From a virus: a DNA stretch of 40,021 nt. The position numbers and the translations under genes are program-made. Below are positions 19,800-27,990 of the stretch, one piece after another. Below the pieces are notes generated by a model, which was not told the DNA's origin, searched no databases, and saw only the letters and a program-made list of their open reading frames with translations. The stretch spans positions 1 to 40,021 of the IMG/VR virus record IMGVR_UViG_3300046517_000719, one strand, 5' to 3'. Positions within the stretch are counted from its first letter, which is position 1. The number at the start of each line of letters is the position of its first letter.

Positions 19800-20422
19800 A
19801 CGCCAATCGCAATCTTGCCGGCGGTGAGCTTGGTCTCGCACGTGGCGCCGGCGCTGCCGTTGATCGTGGTGAGCGCCAGCGTCTGCGAGCTTGTCATGTC
19901 CACCGCGGTGACGGCCCTGCCGTACATGACCCTGCCCGACAGCGCGTTGGATGCAAGCCGGTACACGCCGGCGCCGGTGGTGAGGTTCACCTCGGTGCCG
20001 TCGAGAATCCACCCGGCAAATGTGGTCACCTGCGAGTTCGTGGCGCCCAGCTGCTGGATATTGAAGGTAAGGAACCCAGCGCCGCGGGTGCCCGACGACT
20101 GCAGGTTGGGGCCGGCGCCGGTGTCAATTGCGGTGGTCGCGCCAATCTTGAGCTTTAGCCGTGGTGCCGACACAGCACCGCCCGTGGTGTTCAGCACGTC
20201 AAAGTCCGCCCACCCGTAGCACCGCTGATTCGACCCCATGGCGTTGGCCGGGATGACGATCTCACTGTTGAACAGGTCTGTCTCGGCCACCGTGGTGTTC
20301 ACCGTCTTAACGGTGGTCTTGAAGTCGAAGAACGGGGTGTTGTCCCGCACATAGGTGTTCATCATTAGCGCCGTTAGTACGTCGCCAACGCTCCATGTGG
20401 GTGGTGCTGTCCAGTCGGCCAT
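19796..20422 (-). CDS. Minor tail/tail-tip protein (208 aa)
   Basis: A beta-rich protein. The N-terminus, WTAPPTWSVGDVLTALMMNT, is typical of actinophage tail-tip or fibre proteins, and is followed by long strand-like segments with many Thr, Val and Ala (LTFNIQQLGATNSQVTTFAG). It is probably part of the distal tail and may contact the host. AAAGGGA precedes the ATG at 20422. It lies between the glycine-rich protein and the endolysin. Confidence 0.7.
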   Translation of the reverse strand: MADWTAPPTWSVGDVLTALMMNTYVRDNTPFFDFKTTVKTVNTTVAETDLFNSEIVIPANAMGSNQRCYGWADFDVLNTTGGAVSAPRLKLKIGATTAIDTGAGPNLQSSGTRGAGFLTFNIQQLGATNSQVTTFAGWILDGTEVNLTTGAGVYRLASNALSGRVMYGRAVTAVDMTSSQTLALTTINGSAGATCETKLTAGKIAIGV

Positions 20423-20463
20423 GCCTGTCCCTTTCTACCCGTTGGGGCGGCGCCCGCCGCCGG

Positions 20464-21471
20464 TCACCATGCCCACACGTAGGCCACGCTCTGGCCGCCG
20501 GCGCCGCCCAGGCCACCTGCCGCCGAGCCGCGGCCACCGCCGCCGCCACCGCCGCCGCCCAGGCCGCCCGGCAGGCCGTCGGCGCCGGTGCCAGCTGCGT
20601 TGCCAGCGCCACCGTCGCCGCCGGCGCCACCGTGCACCGAGTTCCCGGGCACGTTGTTGCCGCCGCCCGCCGAGTACGACGGGCCGCCGCCGTTGCCGCC
20701 ACCGCCAGCGGTGCTGGATGCGCCGGCGCCGCCACCGCCACCGCCTTGCATGGAGCCGCCGCCATCGGCGCCTGTGGTGCCGCCGGCGCTGGTGATGCCT
20801 GCCCCACCACCGCCGCCGTCAATGGCCACGCCACCCGCACCGCTGCGGCCGCCGCCGGCGCCCTGGCCCACGTTGGCGTCGGTGTTGAACCCGAGCAGGC
20901 CGGGTGCGCCGCCCGTGCCGGTGGGGCCCGAGACGCCGGCGCCAGCTATGCCGCCGCCACCACCGCCGGTGCGGGCGCTGCCGGTGGCGCCGTACTCGCC
21001 GCCGCCGCCGCCGTAAGCCGTCACGCCCATGCCGGGCGTGGCCGGCGACGCCAGAGCGGTGGTGCCCACGCTGCCGCTGTTGCCGCCAGCTATGCCGCCA
21101 GCACCGCCCGCTGTGTTGGTGATCGTGAGCGAGCCGCCCATCTCGGCCACCAGCCACGTGCGGTCGACCACGCTACCGCCGCCGCCGCCACACCCACCGT
21201 TGTTCGTGGTGGCGCTTGCGCCGCCACCACCAGGCCCGTAGAGCCTGACGCGCACCCAGGTAACACCTGGGGGAATGGTGTAGACGGTGGCGCCCAGGGC
21301 GGTGATAATGGTCTCGGCGGATACGGAGGCGGGCAGCCACCCGTTGATGCGGTCGTACACGTAGACCTTCTGCGTGTCCTGCGCAATTGCCCGGACGCCG
21401 TCGGGCACCAGCGTCTGCAGCAGCAGCTCCGCCTCGGTCTCGAAGTACCACACGCCATCCAGCAGCCTCAT
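20464..21471 (-). CDS. Glycine-rich minor tail protein
   Basis: A 335-aa protein: a globular N-terminal domain of about 85 residues (ELLLQTLVPDGVRAIAQDTQ, WVRVRLYGPGGGG) and then about 250 residues of glycine-rich, low-complexity sequence with repeated short Gly tracts. Such polyglycine-II-like domains cap tail fibres or adhesins of several phages and could bind the receptor. The DNA is correspondingly rich in GCCGCC triplets. The ATG overlaps the upstream stop (ATGA). Confidence 0.75.
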   Translation of the reverse strand: MRLLDGVWYFETEAELLLQTLVPDGVRAIAQDTQKVYVYDRINGWLPASVSAETIITALGATVYTIPPGVTWVRVRLYGPGGGGASATTNNGGCGGGGGSVVDRTWLVAEMGGSLTITNTAGGAGGIAGGNSGSVGTTALASPATPGMGVTAYGGGGGEYGATGSARTGGGGGGIAGAGVSGPTGTGGAPGLLGFNTDANVGQGAGGGRSGAGGVAIDGGGGGAGITSAGGTTGADGGGSMQGGGGGGAGASSTAGGGGNGGGPSYSAGGGNNVPGNSVHGGAGGDGGAGNAAGTGADGLPGGLGGGGGGGGGRGSAAGGLGGAGGQSVAYVWAW

Positions 21472-22991
21472 GCGCCCACCTTATTCGAGTTCAGCTTGCC
21501 GTACACGCTGTCATTCAAGATCAGCCAGTTCCGCTGGTCGGCCGGCCACAGCGCGAACGTGAACACCGACTTCTTGGGGTCCATGAGGTCGATCTCCACG
21601 GCAATGTGCTGCACGATGTATTCGCGGGTGTCGGTGCCGCCGCCAGGCGGGTGCTGCACCACCGTCACCCGGTCGCCCGGGTCGCGGGGCAGGCACGCCT
21701 GCCACGCCCCGGTTGAGGTGCCCGGCATCACCCGAATGGAGTCGAGGCGGTCGAGCGGGTCTTTGTAGTGCGCCAGCCGCCACTCCAGGTTGGTCAGCAC
21801 GTTGTCGTCCGTGGTGAGCAGCGACTGGATCTGACGAATACGGCGCAGGTACTTGGCCTGCGATGTTAGGTCGATAGCGGTCTGCGTGATACCACCGGGG
21901 CGGGTGCCCGTCCACTCGTTGATGATGAGCTGCTGGTCGTAGGAGGGCTGGGCGCCCTGGTAGCCAATGTCGGTGGACAGCAGCGGCTGGTCGGTGAACG
22001 TGGCCTGGCTGGTGGTGTACGGCGACTGCGTGGCCGTCCAGCGGTCGAGGAACTTCAGGTAGCCGCGGCCGTCAATGAACATCAGGCCCTCCTCGCCGCC
22101 CTCGCCGCACACTTGCTGCAGGTGGTCGAGCGACGAGATCGAGTCGCCGGGCTGGAAGGTCTGTGCCGCCACCAGGTCGCGGCCCGGGCCCAGGGCCCGC
22201 AGGGCTGCCGGCCACCCCACCGTGTCCAGCACGCGGCCGGCCCTGGTGCCGGTCAGCTCGGTGGGGAACGCCAGCGGGCCGCCGCCGGCCAGGTGCGTCT
22301 CTGCCATGGCGGTGCTGACGGTGCCGGTGCCGTTGGAGCCCACGGCCAGGGCCACCAGCACGCGCCTGGGCGCCGTGGTGTCCGCGTTGATGGCGGTGAT
22401 GATCTGGTTGGCGGTGAAGCCAGCTGTGCCCAGGTCGATGGCCACGCGGTGCGACGACACGTTGATTTGCGGCAGGGCCAGGGTGTGCGAGGTGATGCGG
22501 TACACCACGCTCACTTTGTTGCCCTCGGCGCCGGGCTTTACCGAGAGGAATGTCAGGTCTTTGTTGCCGCCCAGGGCGGTGGTGAGTGACGCCTTGGTGG
22601 GCTGCAACATGAGCCGCGACAGGATCTCGAACCCGTCCACCGTGGTGATCACCCGGTCGGCGTAGTTTGGCCCCTCCCGGTGGCGCTCCCACGACTCGAC
22701 GTAGTGGGTCATGAGGTTGTACGTGCTGCCCAGGGTGGCGGTGGCCTGGAACGGCACCAGCGGCACCTGGTTGGGGTAGACCGGGCTGCTGGCGTAGGTG
22801 GAGTCGAAGTAGCGGTCGCGGTCGTTAAGGGTGGCGCCGCCCTCGCCGGTGTCGGTGCGGTCGAGTTCGTGCAGCCGGCCCCTGCTGTATTTGAGCTTGC
22901 GCCCACGGCTGCTGATGTCGGTGTACGTGTAGCTGGCGTCGCCGGGCCTGTTGCCAAAGGCGGCGCCCAGGAAGAAGGTGGGGGTGGCCAC
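21468..22991 (-). CDS. Minor tail protein (baseplate hub-like, 507 aa)
   Basis: This follows the tape measure and has features seen in actinophage tail-hub proteins: the N-terminal beta domain with SYTYTDISSRGRKLKYSRGR and LNDRDRYFDSTYASSPVYPN, a middle region with a possible inserted beta domain, and a C-terminal part with DPGDRVTVVQHPPGGG. It probably assembles at the tail tip around the tape-measure end. The GTG at 22991 lies immediately next to the tape-measure stop. Confidence 0.75.
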   Translation of the reverse strand: MATPTFFLGAAFGNRPGDASYTYTDISSRGRKLKYSRGRLHELDRTDTGEGGATLNDRDRYFDSTYASSPVYPNQVPLVPFQATATLGSTYNLMTHYVESWERHREGPNYADRVITTVDGFEILSRLMLQPTKASLTTALGGNKDLTFLSVKPGAEGNKVSVVYRITSHTLALPQINVSSHRVAIDLGTAGFTANQIITAINADTTAPRRVLVALAVGSNGTGTVSTAMAETHLAGGGPLAFPTELTGTRAGRVLDTVGWPAALRALGPGRDLVAAQTFQPGDSISSLDHLQQVCGEGGEEGLMFIDGRGYLKFLDRWTATQSPYTTSQATFTDQPLLSTDIGYQGAQPSYDQQLIINEWTGTRPGGITQTAIDLTSQAKYLRRIRQIQSLLTTDDNVLTNLEWRLAHYKDPLDRLDSIRVMPGTSTGAWQACLPRDPGDRVTVVQHPPGGGTDTREYIVQHIAVEIDLMDPKKSVFTFALWPADQRNWLILNDSVYGKLNSNKVGA

Positions 22992-25706
22992 CTAGTACCC
23001 CAGGGCGCCGTTGCGGCCGGCGTACTTGGCCAGCTCGCGGCTGATGTGTGGGCGCAGGTCCTTGGCCACCTGGGCGGGGTTGCCACCGATCATGGTGCCC
23101 ACGTTCAGGTGCACGGTGACGCCGCCGCCGCTGCTGGCTGAGCGGCCGCCCTTGCCGCCACCGCCGCCGCCGCTGCTGCTGCTGCTGGCCGGCGGGGCCG
23201 GCGCGGGCTGCCCGCCCACCGCGATGACGGCGTTCCGGAGGGCGGCGGCCAGCTCCTTGGCTGCCTGGGCCGTCTCCTTCATCCAGTTCGCGGTCTTCTC
23301 GTGGTGTTTCACCAGGTCGGCCAGCACATCGTTCAGGTGCTTCTGCAGGGCGGCCCGCTCCTTGGCCACGTCGGCGTCATGCTTGGCCTGCTCGTCCTGC
23401 GCCTTGCGCCCCAGGTCGCCCTCAGTCTGCGCCCGGATCGCATCGGTGAGCGCGGTGTTGGTCTCGGCCAGGTGTGTGTTGGCGTCCACCACCGCCTGGT
23501 TGGCTGCCGCAATCTTGTCCGGGTCGCCGGTGGCCTGGGCGTCGGCCAGGCCGCTGAGCGCATCCGTGACGCCCTGGGACGCCACGTTTACGTCGCCCTT
23601 GGCCTTGTCCACCGTGTCCTGCTCGGACTTGATCTGGTCCTGCCGCTGCATGAAGTCCAGGGTGGCCTGCCATTTGTTCTTCCACTTGGCCATGCGGGCG
23701 TCGAATTTGGCCAGGGCCGCCTCCGCGCTCTTGTCAAAGGCGTCGACGAATGACTGGCGGGCTTGCACCACGGCATCGTGTGCTGCCTTCATGGCCTGCT
23801 GCAGTGCTGTGCGGGCCTGCTGCACGATGCTGGGCGTGCCCTGCAGCAGCCCCTGCACCACGGCTGCCGCGCTCGAGAGCCCCAGCTTCTTGTATTCGTT
23901 GATCAGGTCCACCAGCTGGCCGGCCTGCATGTGCGCCTTCAGCGAGTTCTTGGCCTGCTCCACGGCGTTGGCGGCGGTGCCCATGCCGGCCAGGATGCCC
24001 TTGGCGATGCCCTCCATGAGCGGCTTGCCGGTGTTGGCCGCCGACCAGTCGTCCGGGTTCGAGCCAAAGGCGCTGCTCCATGCGCTCTTGATCCAGCCCT
24101 TCACGCGGTTAATGACGGCCATGAGCTTGCCGAACGCTGCCTCGATGCCGTCGATGATTCCCTGGATCAGTGCACGGCCGGCGGCCGCGGCGTAGCCGTA
24201 GATCTCCGAGGCGAAGCCGATCATGGCGCCCACCACCATGGTCAGGAACCCCAGCACCACGCCGCCGATGTTGCGGATCGGGTCGATGATGCCGTGCATG
24301 ATGCCCTGGCCCACGGCCCGGGCAGCGTTGCCCACCGCCCCTACGGCGCCCTGCACGGCCGACACGATGTCGCGCCACACCACGCCGGCCACGGCAGCAA
24401 TTGCCATCCACACGCCCTGCCAATACAGCTTGATCGCTGTGAGCCCGGCGGTGATGACGTTGCGCACGGTGGCAATGGCGTACGTCACCTCGGCCTTAAT
24501 CATTTGCCACACGCCCGAGAAGATCTGGCCCAGCCCCTGCCACACCCGGGACCAGTCGCCATGGATCAGGCCCATGACCACGTTAATGACGCCGCGTATG
24601 ACGTTCATGGCGCCCTGGATGTATGCCTTCACGAATTCCCACACGGCACGCACCTGCGCCATGATCGGGCCGCCGAACTGGCCCCAGATGGCCAGCACCG
24701 CCTGCACGCCGGCCATGACAATGCTCTTGACCTGGCTCATTACCTGCATGGTGATGGCGCTGATTTGCGACCAGTGATCGCGGATGGTGTCCACCACCGC
24801 CTGGATGTACGGGGTAATGAATTGCACGGCCACGGCAATGCCCTGCAGGGCGGCCACGATGCCGCGCACGGCACCGCCCACGATCATCGTTATTTGCGGC
24901 CAGTGCGCGTTGATCCAGTTCATGAACCGCTGCAGCGACGGCAGCAGGGCCGTGCCGATCTTCTCCTCCATGGCGGCCAGCTGGGCGTGGAACTGCGCCA
25001 TGCCGCCGGCGGCCGTCTCCGAGAACCCCTTGCCGGCGCCCCTGATCTTCACGGCCAGGGCGTCCACATATGCCTGGCCGGTGGCCAGCTTGTCCTGCAC
25101 CTTGGCCAGCGCCAGGGCGTGCCGGCCCGCCTCGGTGGCGGACGTGACGTGGGCGGCCTTCAGCTTGTCCACGGCGGCCGTAACGGGCGGCAGCACAATG
25201 CCGAACGCCTTGGCTGCCCTGGTGGCCCCGGTGTGGAGCCGGATGATCATGGAGGCGGCGTCGCCCATGGCGATGCCCTTGGAGCGGGCCAGGTCCTGCG
25301 CGATGGTTAGGTCGTGGGTGGCCTTGGTCCAGTTCTCGCCGCCCTGCACCAGCCTGGTGAGCGTGTCGCGGGTCTGCTCGTTGGTGAACCCCAGCTTGCG
25401 TGCCGAATCCTCCGTCTTGAGCACGCTGTCGCTGTTGGCGTCCATGGCGATCTTCTGGTTAATCATGGCCCGGGTTAGCTGCTCGTTTGAGTCCTGCGCG
25501 TCCATGGCGGCCTTCACGGACTTGACGCCCACCACGGTGGCCAGGGCGGCCACGCCCACCACGCCCAGGGCGGCGGCCTTGCCCACCGCCATCATGGCGC
25601 CGCCCATGCGCGACCCGAACCCGGTGGCCTCCGCGCTGGCGTTGTGAAGCGACCGCGAGAACGCGGCGCTGTCGCCGATGATCTCTACGCGCAGGGTGCG
25701 TGCCAC
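22992..25706 (-). CDS. Tape measure protein
   Basis: A 904-aa protein and the longest gene here. It begins MARTLRVEIIGDSAAFSRSL, has a membrane-like segment near residues 38-66 (GGAMMAVGKAAALGVVGVAA), repeated helical and Trp-containing blocks typical of tape measures (DHWSQISAITMQVMSQVKS, NAHWPQITMIVGGAVRGI), a long coiled coil (about 680-860), and a Ser/Gly linker before the C-terminus. It sets tail length; at about 0.15 nm per residue the tail would be roughly 135 nm (an estimate from family behaviour). A GTG start lies just beyond the chaperone stop. Confidence 0.92.
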   Translation of the reverse strand: MARTLRVEIIGDSAAFSRSLHNASAEATGFGSRMGGAMMAVGKAAALGVVGVAALATVVGVKSVKAAMDAQDSNEQLTRAMINQKIAMDANSDSVLKTEDSARKLGFTNEQTRDTLTRLVQGGENWTKATHDLTIAQDLARSKGIAMGDAASMIIRLHTGATRAAKAFGIVLPPVTAAVDKLKAAHVTSATEAGRHALALAKVQDKLATGQAYVDALAVKIRGAGKGFSETAAGGMAQFHAQLAAMEEKIGTALLPSLQRFMNWINAHWPQITMIVGGAVRGIVAALQGIAVAVQFITPYIQAVVDTIRDHWSQISAITMQVMSQVKSIVMAGVQAVLAIWGQFGGPIMAQVRAVWEFVKAYIQGAMNVIRGVINVVMGLIHGDWSRVWQGLGQIFSGVWQMIKAEVTYAIATVRNVITAGLTAIKLYWQGVWMAIAAVAGVVWRDIVSAVQGAVGAVGNAARAVGQGIMHGIIDPIRNIGGVVLGFLTMVVGAMIGFASEIYGYAAAAGRALIQGIIDGIEAAFGKLMAVINRVKGWIKSAWSSAFGSNPDDWSAANTGKPLMEGIAKGILAGMGTAANAVEQAKNSLKAHMQAGQLVDLINEYKKLGLSSAAAVVQGLLQGTPSIVQQARTALQQAMKAAHDAVVQARQSFVDAFDKSAEAALAKFDARMAKWKNKWQATLDFMQRQDQIKSEQDTVDKAKGDVNVASQGVTDALSGLADAQATGDPDKIAAANQAVVDANTHLAETNTALTDAIRAQTEGDLGRKAQDEQAKHDADVAKERAALQKHLNDVLADLVKHHEKTANWMKETAQAAKELAAALRNAVIAVGGQPAPAPPASSSSSGGGGGGKGGRSASSGGGVTVHLNVGTMIGGNPAQVAKDLRPHISRELAKYAGRNGALGY

Positions 25707-25709
25707 TAG

Positions 25710-26230
25710 CTACTCCTCATCGTGCCACGTGTGGCAGCGGTGCATCTGCGCCGGCGTGAGCCCTGCCAGGTCGTGGGGCAGCAGGCCAAAGAAGTGACCT
25801 AGCCCCGGGTCCCAATAGCTGGGGGGCCACTCTCCTGGAGGGCCCCACCGCCGCTCGAAGTCGTGCCAGAAGGCGGCTTCGTCTCGCTGTCGTTTGCGCC
25901 GGCGGCGGGCAGCTTCGGCGGGGGGAGCAACGCCTCCTCCGCATCCTCGGGCCGGTCGCCAATTGCGAACGCCATGGCGCCGGCGGGCGCCGCCCACAGG
26001 GCGTCCACGGGTGCCACCTTGCCGTGCCGGGCCATCACGATCATGGCCAGGGCCACCAGCAGGTCGTTGTCGCCGGCCGCGAACGCCTCCTCGATCTCGC
26101 CGGCCCGCACGCCGGCCACGGTCTTGATGGTGTGCAGCTCGCCGTTGGTGAAGCCACGGGTGTCGAAGTCGAACGGGTACGTGCCGTCCAGCCCCGGGAT
26201 GTTGGTAACGGTCAGGGTGTCCTCAGCCAT
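25710..26230 (-). CDS. Tail assembly chaperone, frameshifted long form (about 173 aa)
   Basis: A -1 slip at CCCCCCG (25925-25919) joins the first 104 residues of the short chaperone to a 69-residue extension rich in Arg and Trp (FWHDFERRWGPPGEWPPSYW, GLGHFFGLLPHDLAGL). Long and short forms of this kind fold the tape measure in most siphophages. The extension frame has no start of its own with a ribosome binding site and ends just before the tape measure. Written here as one feature with an internal frameshift. Confidence 0.85.
25799..26230 (-). CDS. Tail assembly chaperone, short form (143 aa)
   Basis: The zero-frame product starts MAEDTLTVTNIPGLDG at the ATG at 26230 and contains the conserved-looking FTNGELHTIKTVAGVRAGE and NDLLVALAMIVMARHGK. 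Its last 39 residues are Pro/Ser-rich low-complexity sequence, read when no slip occurs. It lies directly upstream of the tape measure, the standard place for this gene. Confidence 0.85.
   Translation of the reverse strand: MAEDTLTVTNIPGLDGTYPFDFDTRGFTNGELHTIKTVAGVRAGEIEEAFAAGDNDLLVALAMIVMARHGKVAPVDALWAAPAGAMAFAIGDRPEDAEEALLPPPKLPAAGANDSETKPPSGTTSSGGGALQESGPPAIGTRG
25919..25925 (-). promoter_or_regulatory. Slippery heptamer for -1 frameshift
   Basis: In the zero frame the minus strand reads CTC CCC CCG, so the heptamer C CCC CCG fits X XXY YYZ exactly at codons 103-104. Both tRNAs can re-pair after a one-base back-slip (CCC, CCC). The downstream -1 frame is open to 25710 and encodes the extension typical of tail chaperones. 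Confidence 0.85.
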
Positions 26231-26246
26231 GGTGTGGTGCCCTCCT

Positions 26247-26603
26247 TTAGAAGCCGGCCGCCAGGCCCAGCTTGTCGATGGTTACTTCCAGTGACGCGAC
26301 GATTCCCTCGGTGTGCTGCTCCAGCGCCGGCACCAGGCCCTTGCGCATCTGCAGCGCACCGTAGTCCCCTCGCTTGCCCGTTACCTTGCGGGCGTTCTGG
26401 TACACGTAGGCGCCCCTGGCCAGCACCTTGGGCACGATGGTGCCCAGGCTGGCGCCCTGGTATGCCGAGATGAGTTCGCGGGCTGTGCTGGCCACGGGCT
26501 GCGCGGCTTCCAGCAGGTCGGCGCGTATGGCCGGCCCCAGCTCGTGGTCGATCTTCATGAACGCCTTCTCGAGCTCCACCAGCCCATGCACCACGATGGC
26601 CAT
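26247..26603 (-). CDS. Head-tail completion protein (HK97 gp10-like)
   Basis: A 118-aa protein with the look of the HK97 gp10 family: an N-terminal helix pair (LVELEKAFMKIDHELGPAI, AAQPVASTARELISAY), then RGAYVYQNARKVTGKRGDYG and a C-terminal EGIVASLEVTIDKLG. These proteins join the connector to the tail. It sits between the tail-terminator candidate and the chaperone, the usual position. The ATG overlaps the upstream stop. Confidence 0.75.
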   Translation of the reverse strand: MAIVVHGLVELEKAFMKIDHELGPAIRADLLEAAQPVASTARELISAYQGASLGTIVPKVLARGAYVYQNARKVTGKRGDYGALQMRKGLVPALEQHTEGIVASLEVTIDKLGLAAGF

Positions 26604-27016
26604 TAGGTCAGAATCCTAACGGTGAAGTCGGCCCCGATGTACGGGCCCTTGCCCTCCGGTGCGTAGATCTGCTCGCCGGTGCAATCCACCACGTACAGGC
26701 TGTCGCAATTGCCGCCCAGGGTGCGGTCGGCTTCCACAGCTGTGAGCACTGAGTCCGGGCCGCTGGCGTCGAGGAACCGCTCGAGCCTTTTCTGCCCGCC
26801 AATGTCGGTGGCCAGGGACGCCAGCACCGTGACCATTAGGTCCAGGTTGTCGGCGCGGCTGGTGGTGCCCATGGTCTGGTGGTACGTGATGGGTCCGATC
26901 CACACGTACCCGCAGGGCGGGCCGGCGTTGGCCAGCCGGTACGCCGACCATTGGGCGCTCTGGATTGCGCTGAGGTTGGCGGCCAGGCCGGCCCGCAGCG
27001 CCTCCATTGTGATCAC
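26603..27016 (-). CDS. Tail terminator-like protein (137 aa)
   Basis: Its size and position (after the connector and before the tail genes) fit a tail-terminator or head-completion protein that caps the tail tube. It has an N-terminal helix (LRAGLAANLSAIQSAQWS), strands such as NLDLMVTVLASLATDIGGQ and a C-terminal GPYIGADFTVRIL, as in gpU-like proteins. The GTG at 27016 overlaps the connector stop (GTGA); an ATG three codons later is an alternative start. Confidence 0.65.
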   Translation of the reverse strand: MITMEALRAGLAANLSAIQSAQWSAYRLANAGPPCGYVWIGPITYHQTMGTTSRADNLDLMVTVLASLATDIGGQKRLERFLDASGPDSVLTAVEADRTLGGNCDSLYVVDCTGEQIYAPEGKGPYIGADFTVRILT

Positions 27017-27990
27017 GCGAAGCTAGCCCCCATGAACGGCTGCAGCAGCGCCTGCACGTCCGGGTCGGTGCGGGCAATGCGTGCAGCTGTGTCGATCCCG
27101 ATGGACACGATCCCGAACGGCGCCTCGCGCTTGCGCTTGAGCAGGCGGCTGGCCAGCAGGGTGCAGGCGTCCACCACCTGCGCCGGCGGCGCCGTCCACC
27201 CGAACTTGCCGGTGATGCGGATGCCGCGGGGCCAGCTGGGGAACAGGTACGTGGCCCTGGGGTTGCGGGCAATCATGCGATAGGGCTTGCCGTCCAGGGC
27301 GTTGTTGTACGGCTCGAGGAAGTATTCGGCGGCGCCCCACACCTGCTGGTACGTGCCGGCGCCGTTGGCGTCCGTGGCCAGCTCCGTGATCGAGATCAGG
27401 TCGCCTGTCTTGATGCGCTGGGTGCGCGTGGCCATGCTCATGGGCCACCCGTAGGCGGCCTCGGCGCGGCCCAGGTTGAAGTACCGCACCTCGTCGGCGG
27501 CGGTGGTGTAGAACCGCGTGCTGCACATCTCGTCGATGGCGCGGCTGGCGGCGCCCAGGGCGGCCTGCAGGTCCTGGTCCAGGTAGGCGCTGCCCTGCAC
27601 CTCGAGGGTGCGCTTGGCGGTGGCCAGCGTGACGTAATTGTGGTCGGCGGCCAGGGGCAGGTCTGCCGTAATGCAAATGACCAGCGGGCTGTCGTTGGGG
27701 AATGTCTGCTTGGTGGCGTCGGCGTAAGTAACCTCCCACGATGCGACGTACCAGCCGGCGGTGTCCGTGTCCGCCGCCTGCCACGAATACTTCACCACGC
27801 CGTTGGTGTTGGGCGCCACGATGGTGGCTGCCGCCCCGGAGATCTTCACGGCGCCGCCGTTGATGGGCTGCATGGTGAACTTGACGCTGGCGCCGGTGAG
27901 GTTTACCGCCGCCCCGGTGGCCGTCTCGAGCGTCTGTTGAATGGCCGAGGCTGTGTCGCCCTGGCCGATATAGAAGTCCGCATCTGGCAC
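27013..27990 (-). CDS. Head-tail connector with N-terminal BppU-like beta domain
   Basis: A 325-aa protein with two parts. Residues 1-115 are a beta domain resembling BppU N-terminal modules: FYIGQGDTASAIQQTLETA, TGASVKFTMQPINGGAV and GWYVASWEVTYADATKQTFP. Residues 116-325 are a gp6-like connector: NYVTLATAKRTLEVQG, AALGAASRAIDEMCSTRFY and WTAPPAQVVDACTLLASRLL. BppU-like domains usually occur in baseplates, so the fusion is notable. It starts with a GTG overlapping the upstream TAG. Confidence 0.75.
   Translation of the reverse strand: MPDADFYIGQGDTASAIQQTLETATGAAVNLTGASVKFTMQPINGGAVKISGAAATIVAPNTNGVVKYSWQAADTDTAGWYVASWEVTYADATKQTFPNDSPLVICITADLPLAADHNYVTLATAKRTLEVQGSAYLDQDLQAALGAASRAIDEMCSTRFYTTAADEVRYFNLGRAEAAYGWPMSMATRTQRIKTGDLISITELATDANGAGTYQQVWGAAEYFLEPYNNALDGKPYRMIARNPRATYLFPSWPRGIRITGKFGWTAPPAQVVDACTLLASRLLKRKREAPFGIVSIGIDTAARIARTDPDVQALLQPFMGASFA

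Noticed and set aside
25710-25997. Independent gene in the chaperone extension frame
   Set aside because: No ribosome binding site or suitable start is present; the frame is better explained by the -1 slip at 25925-25919.
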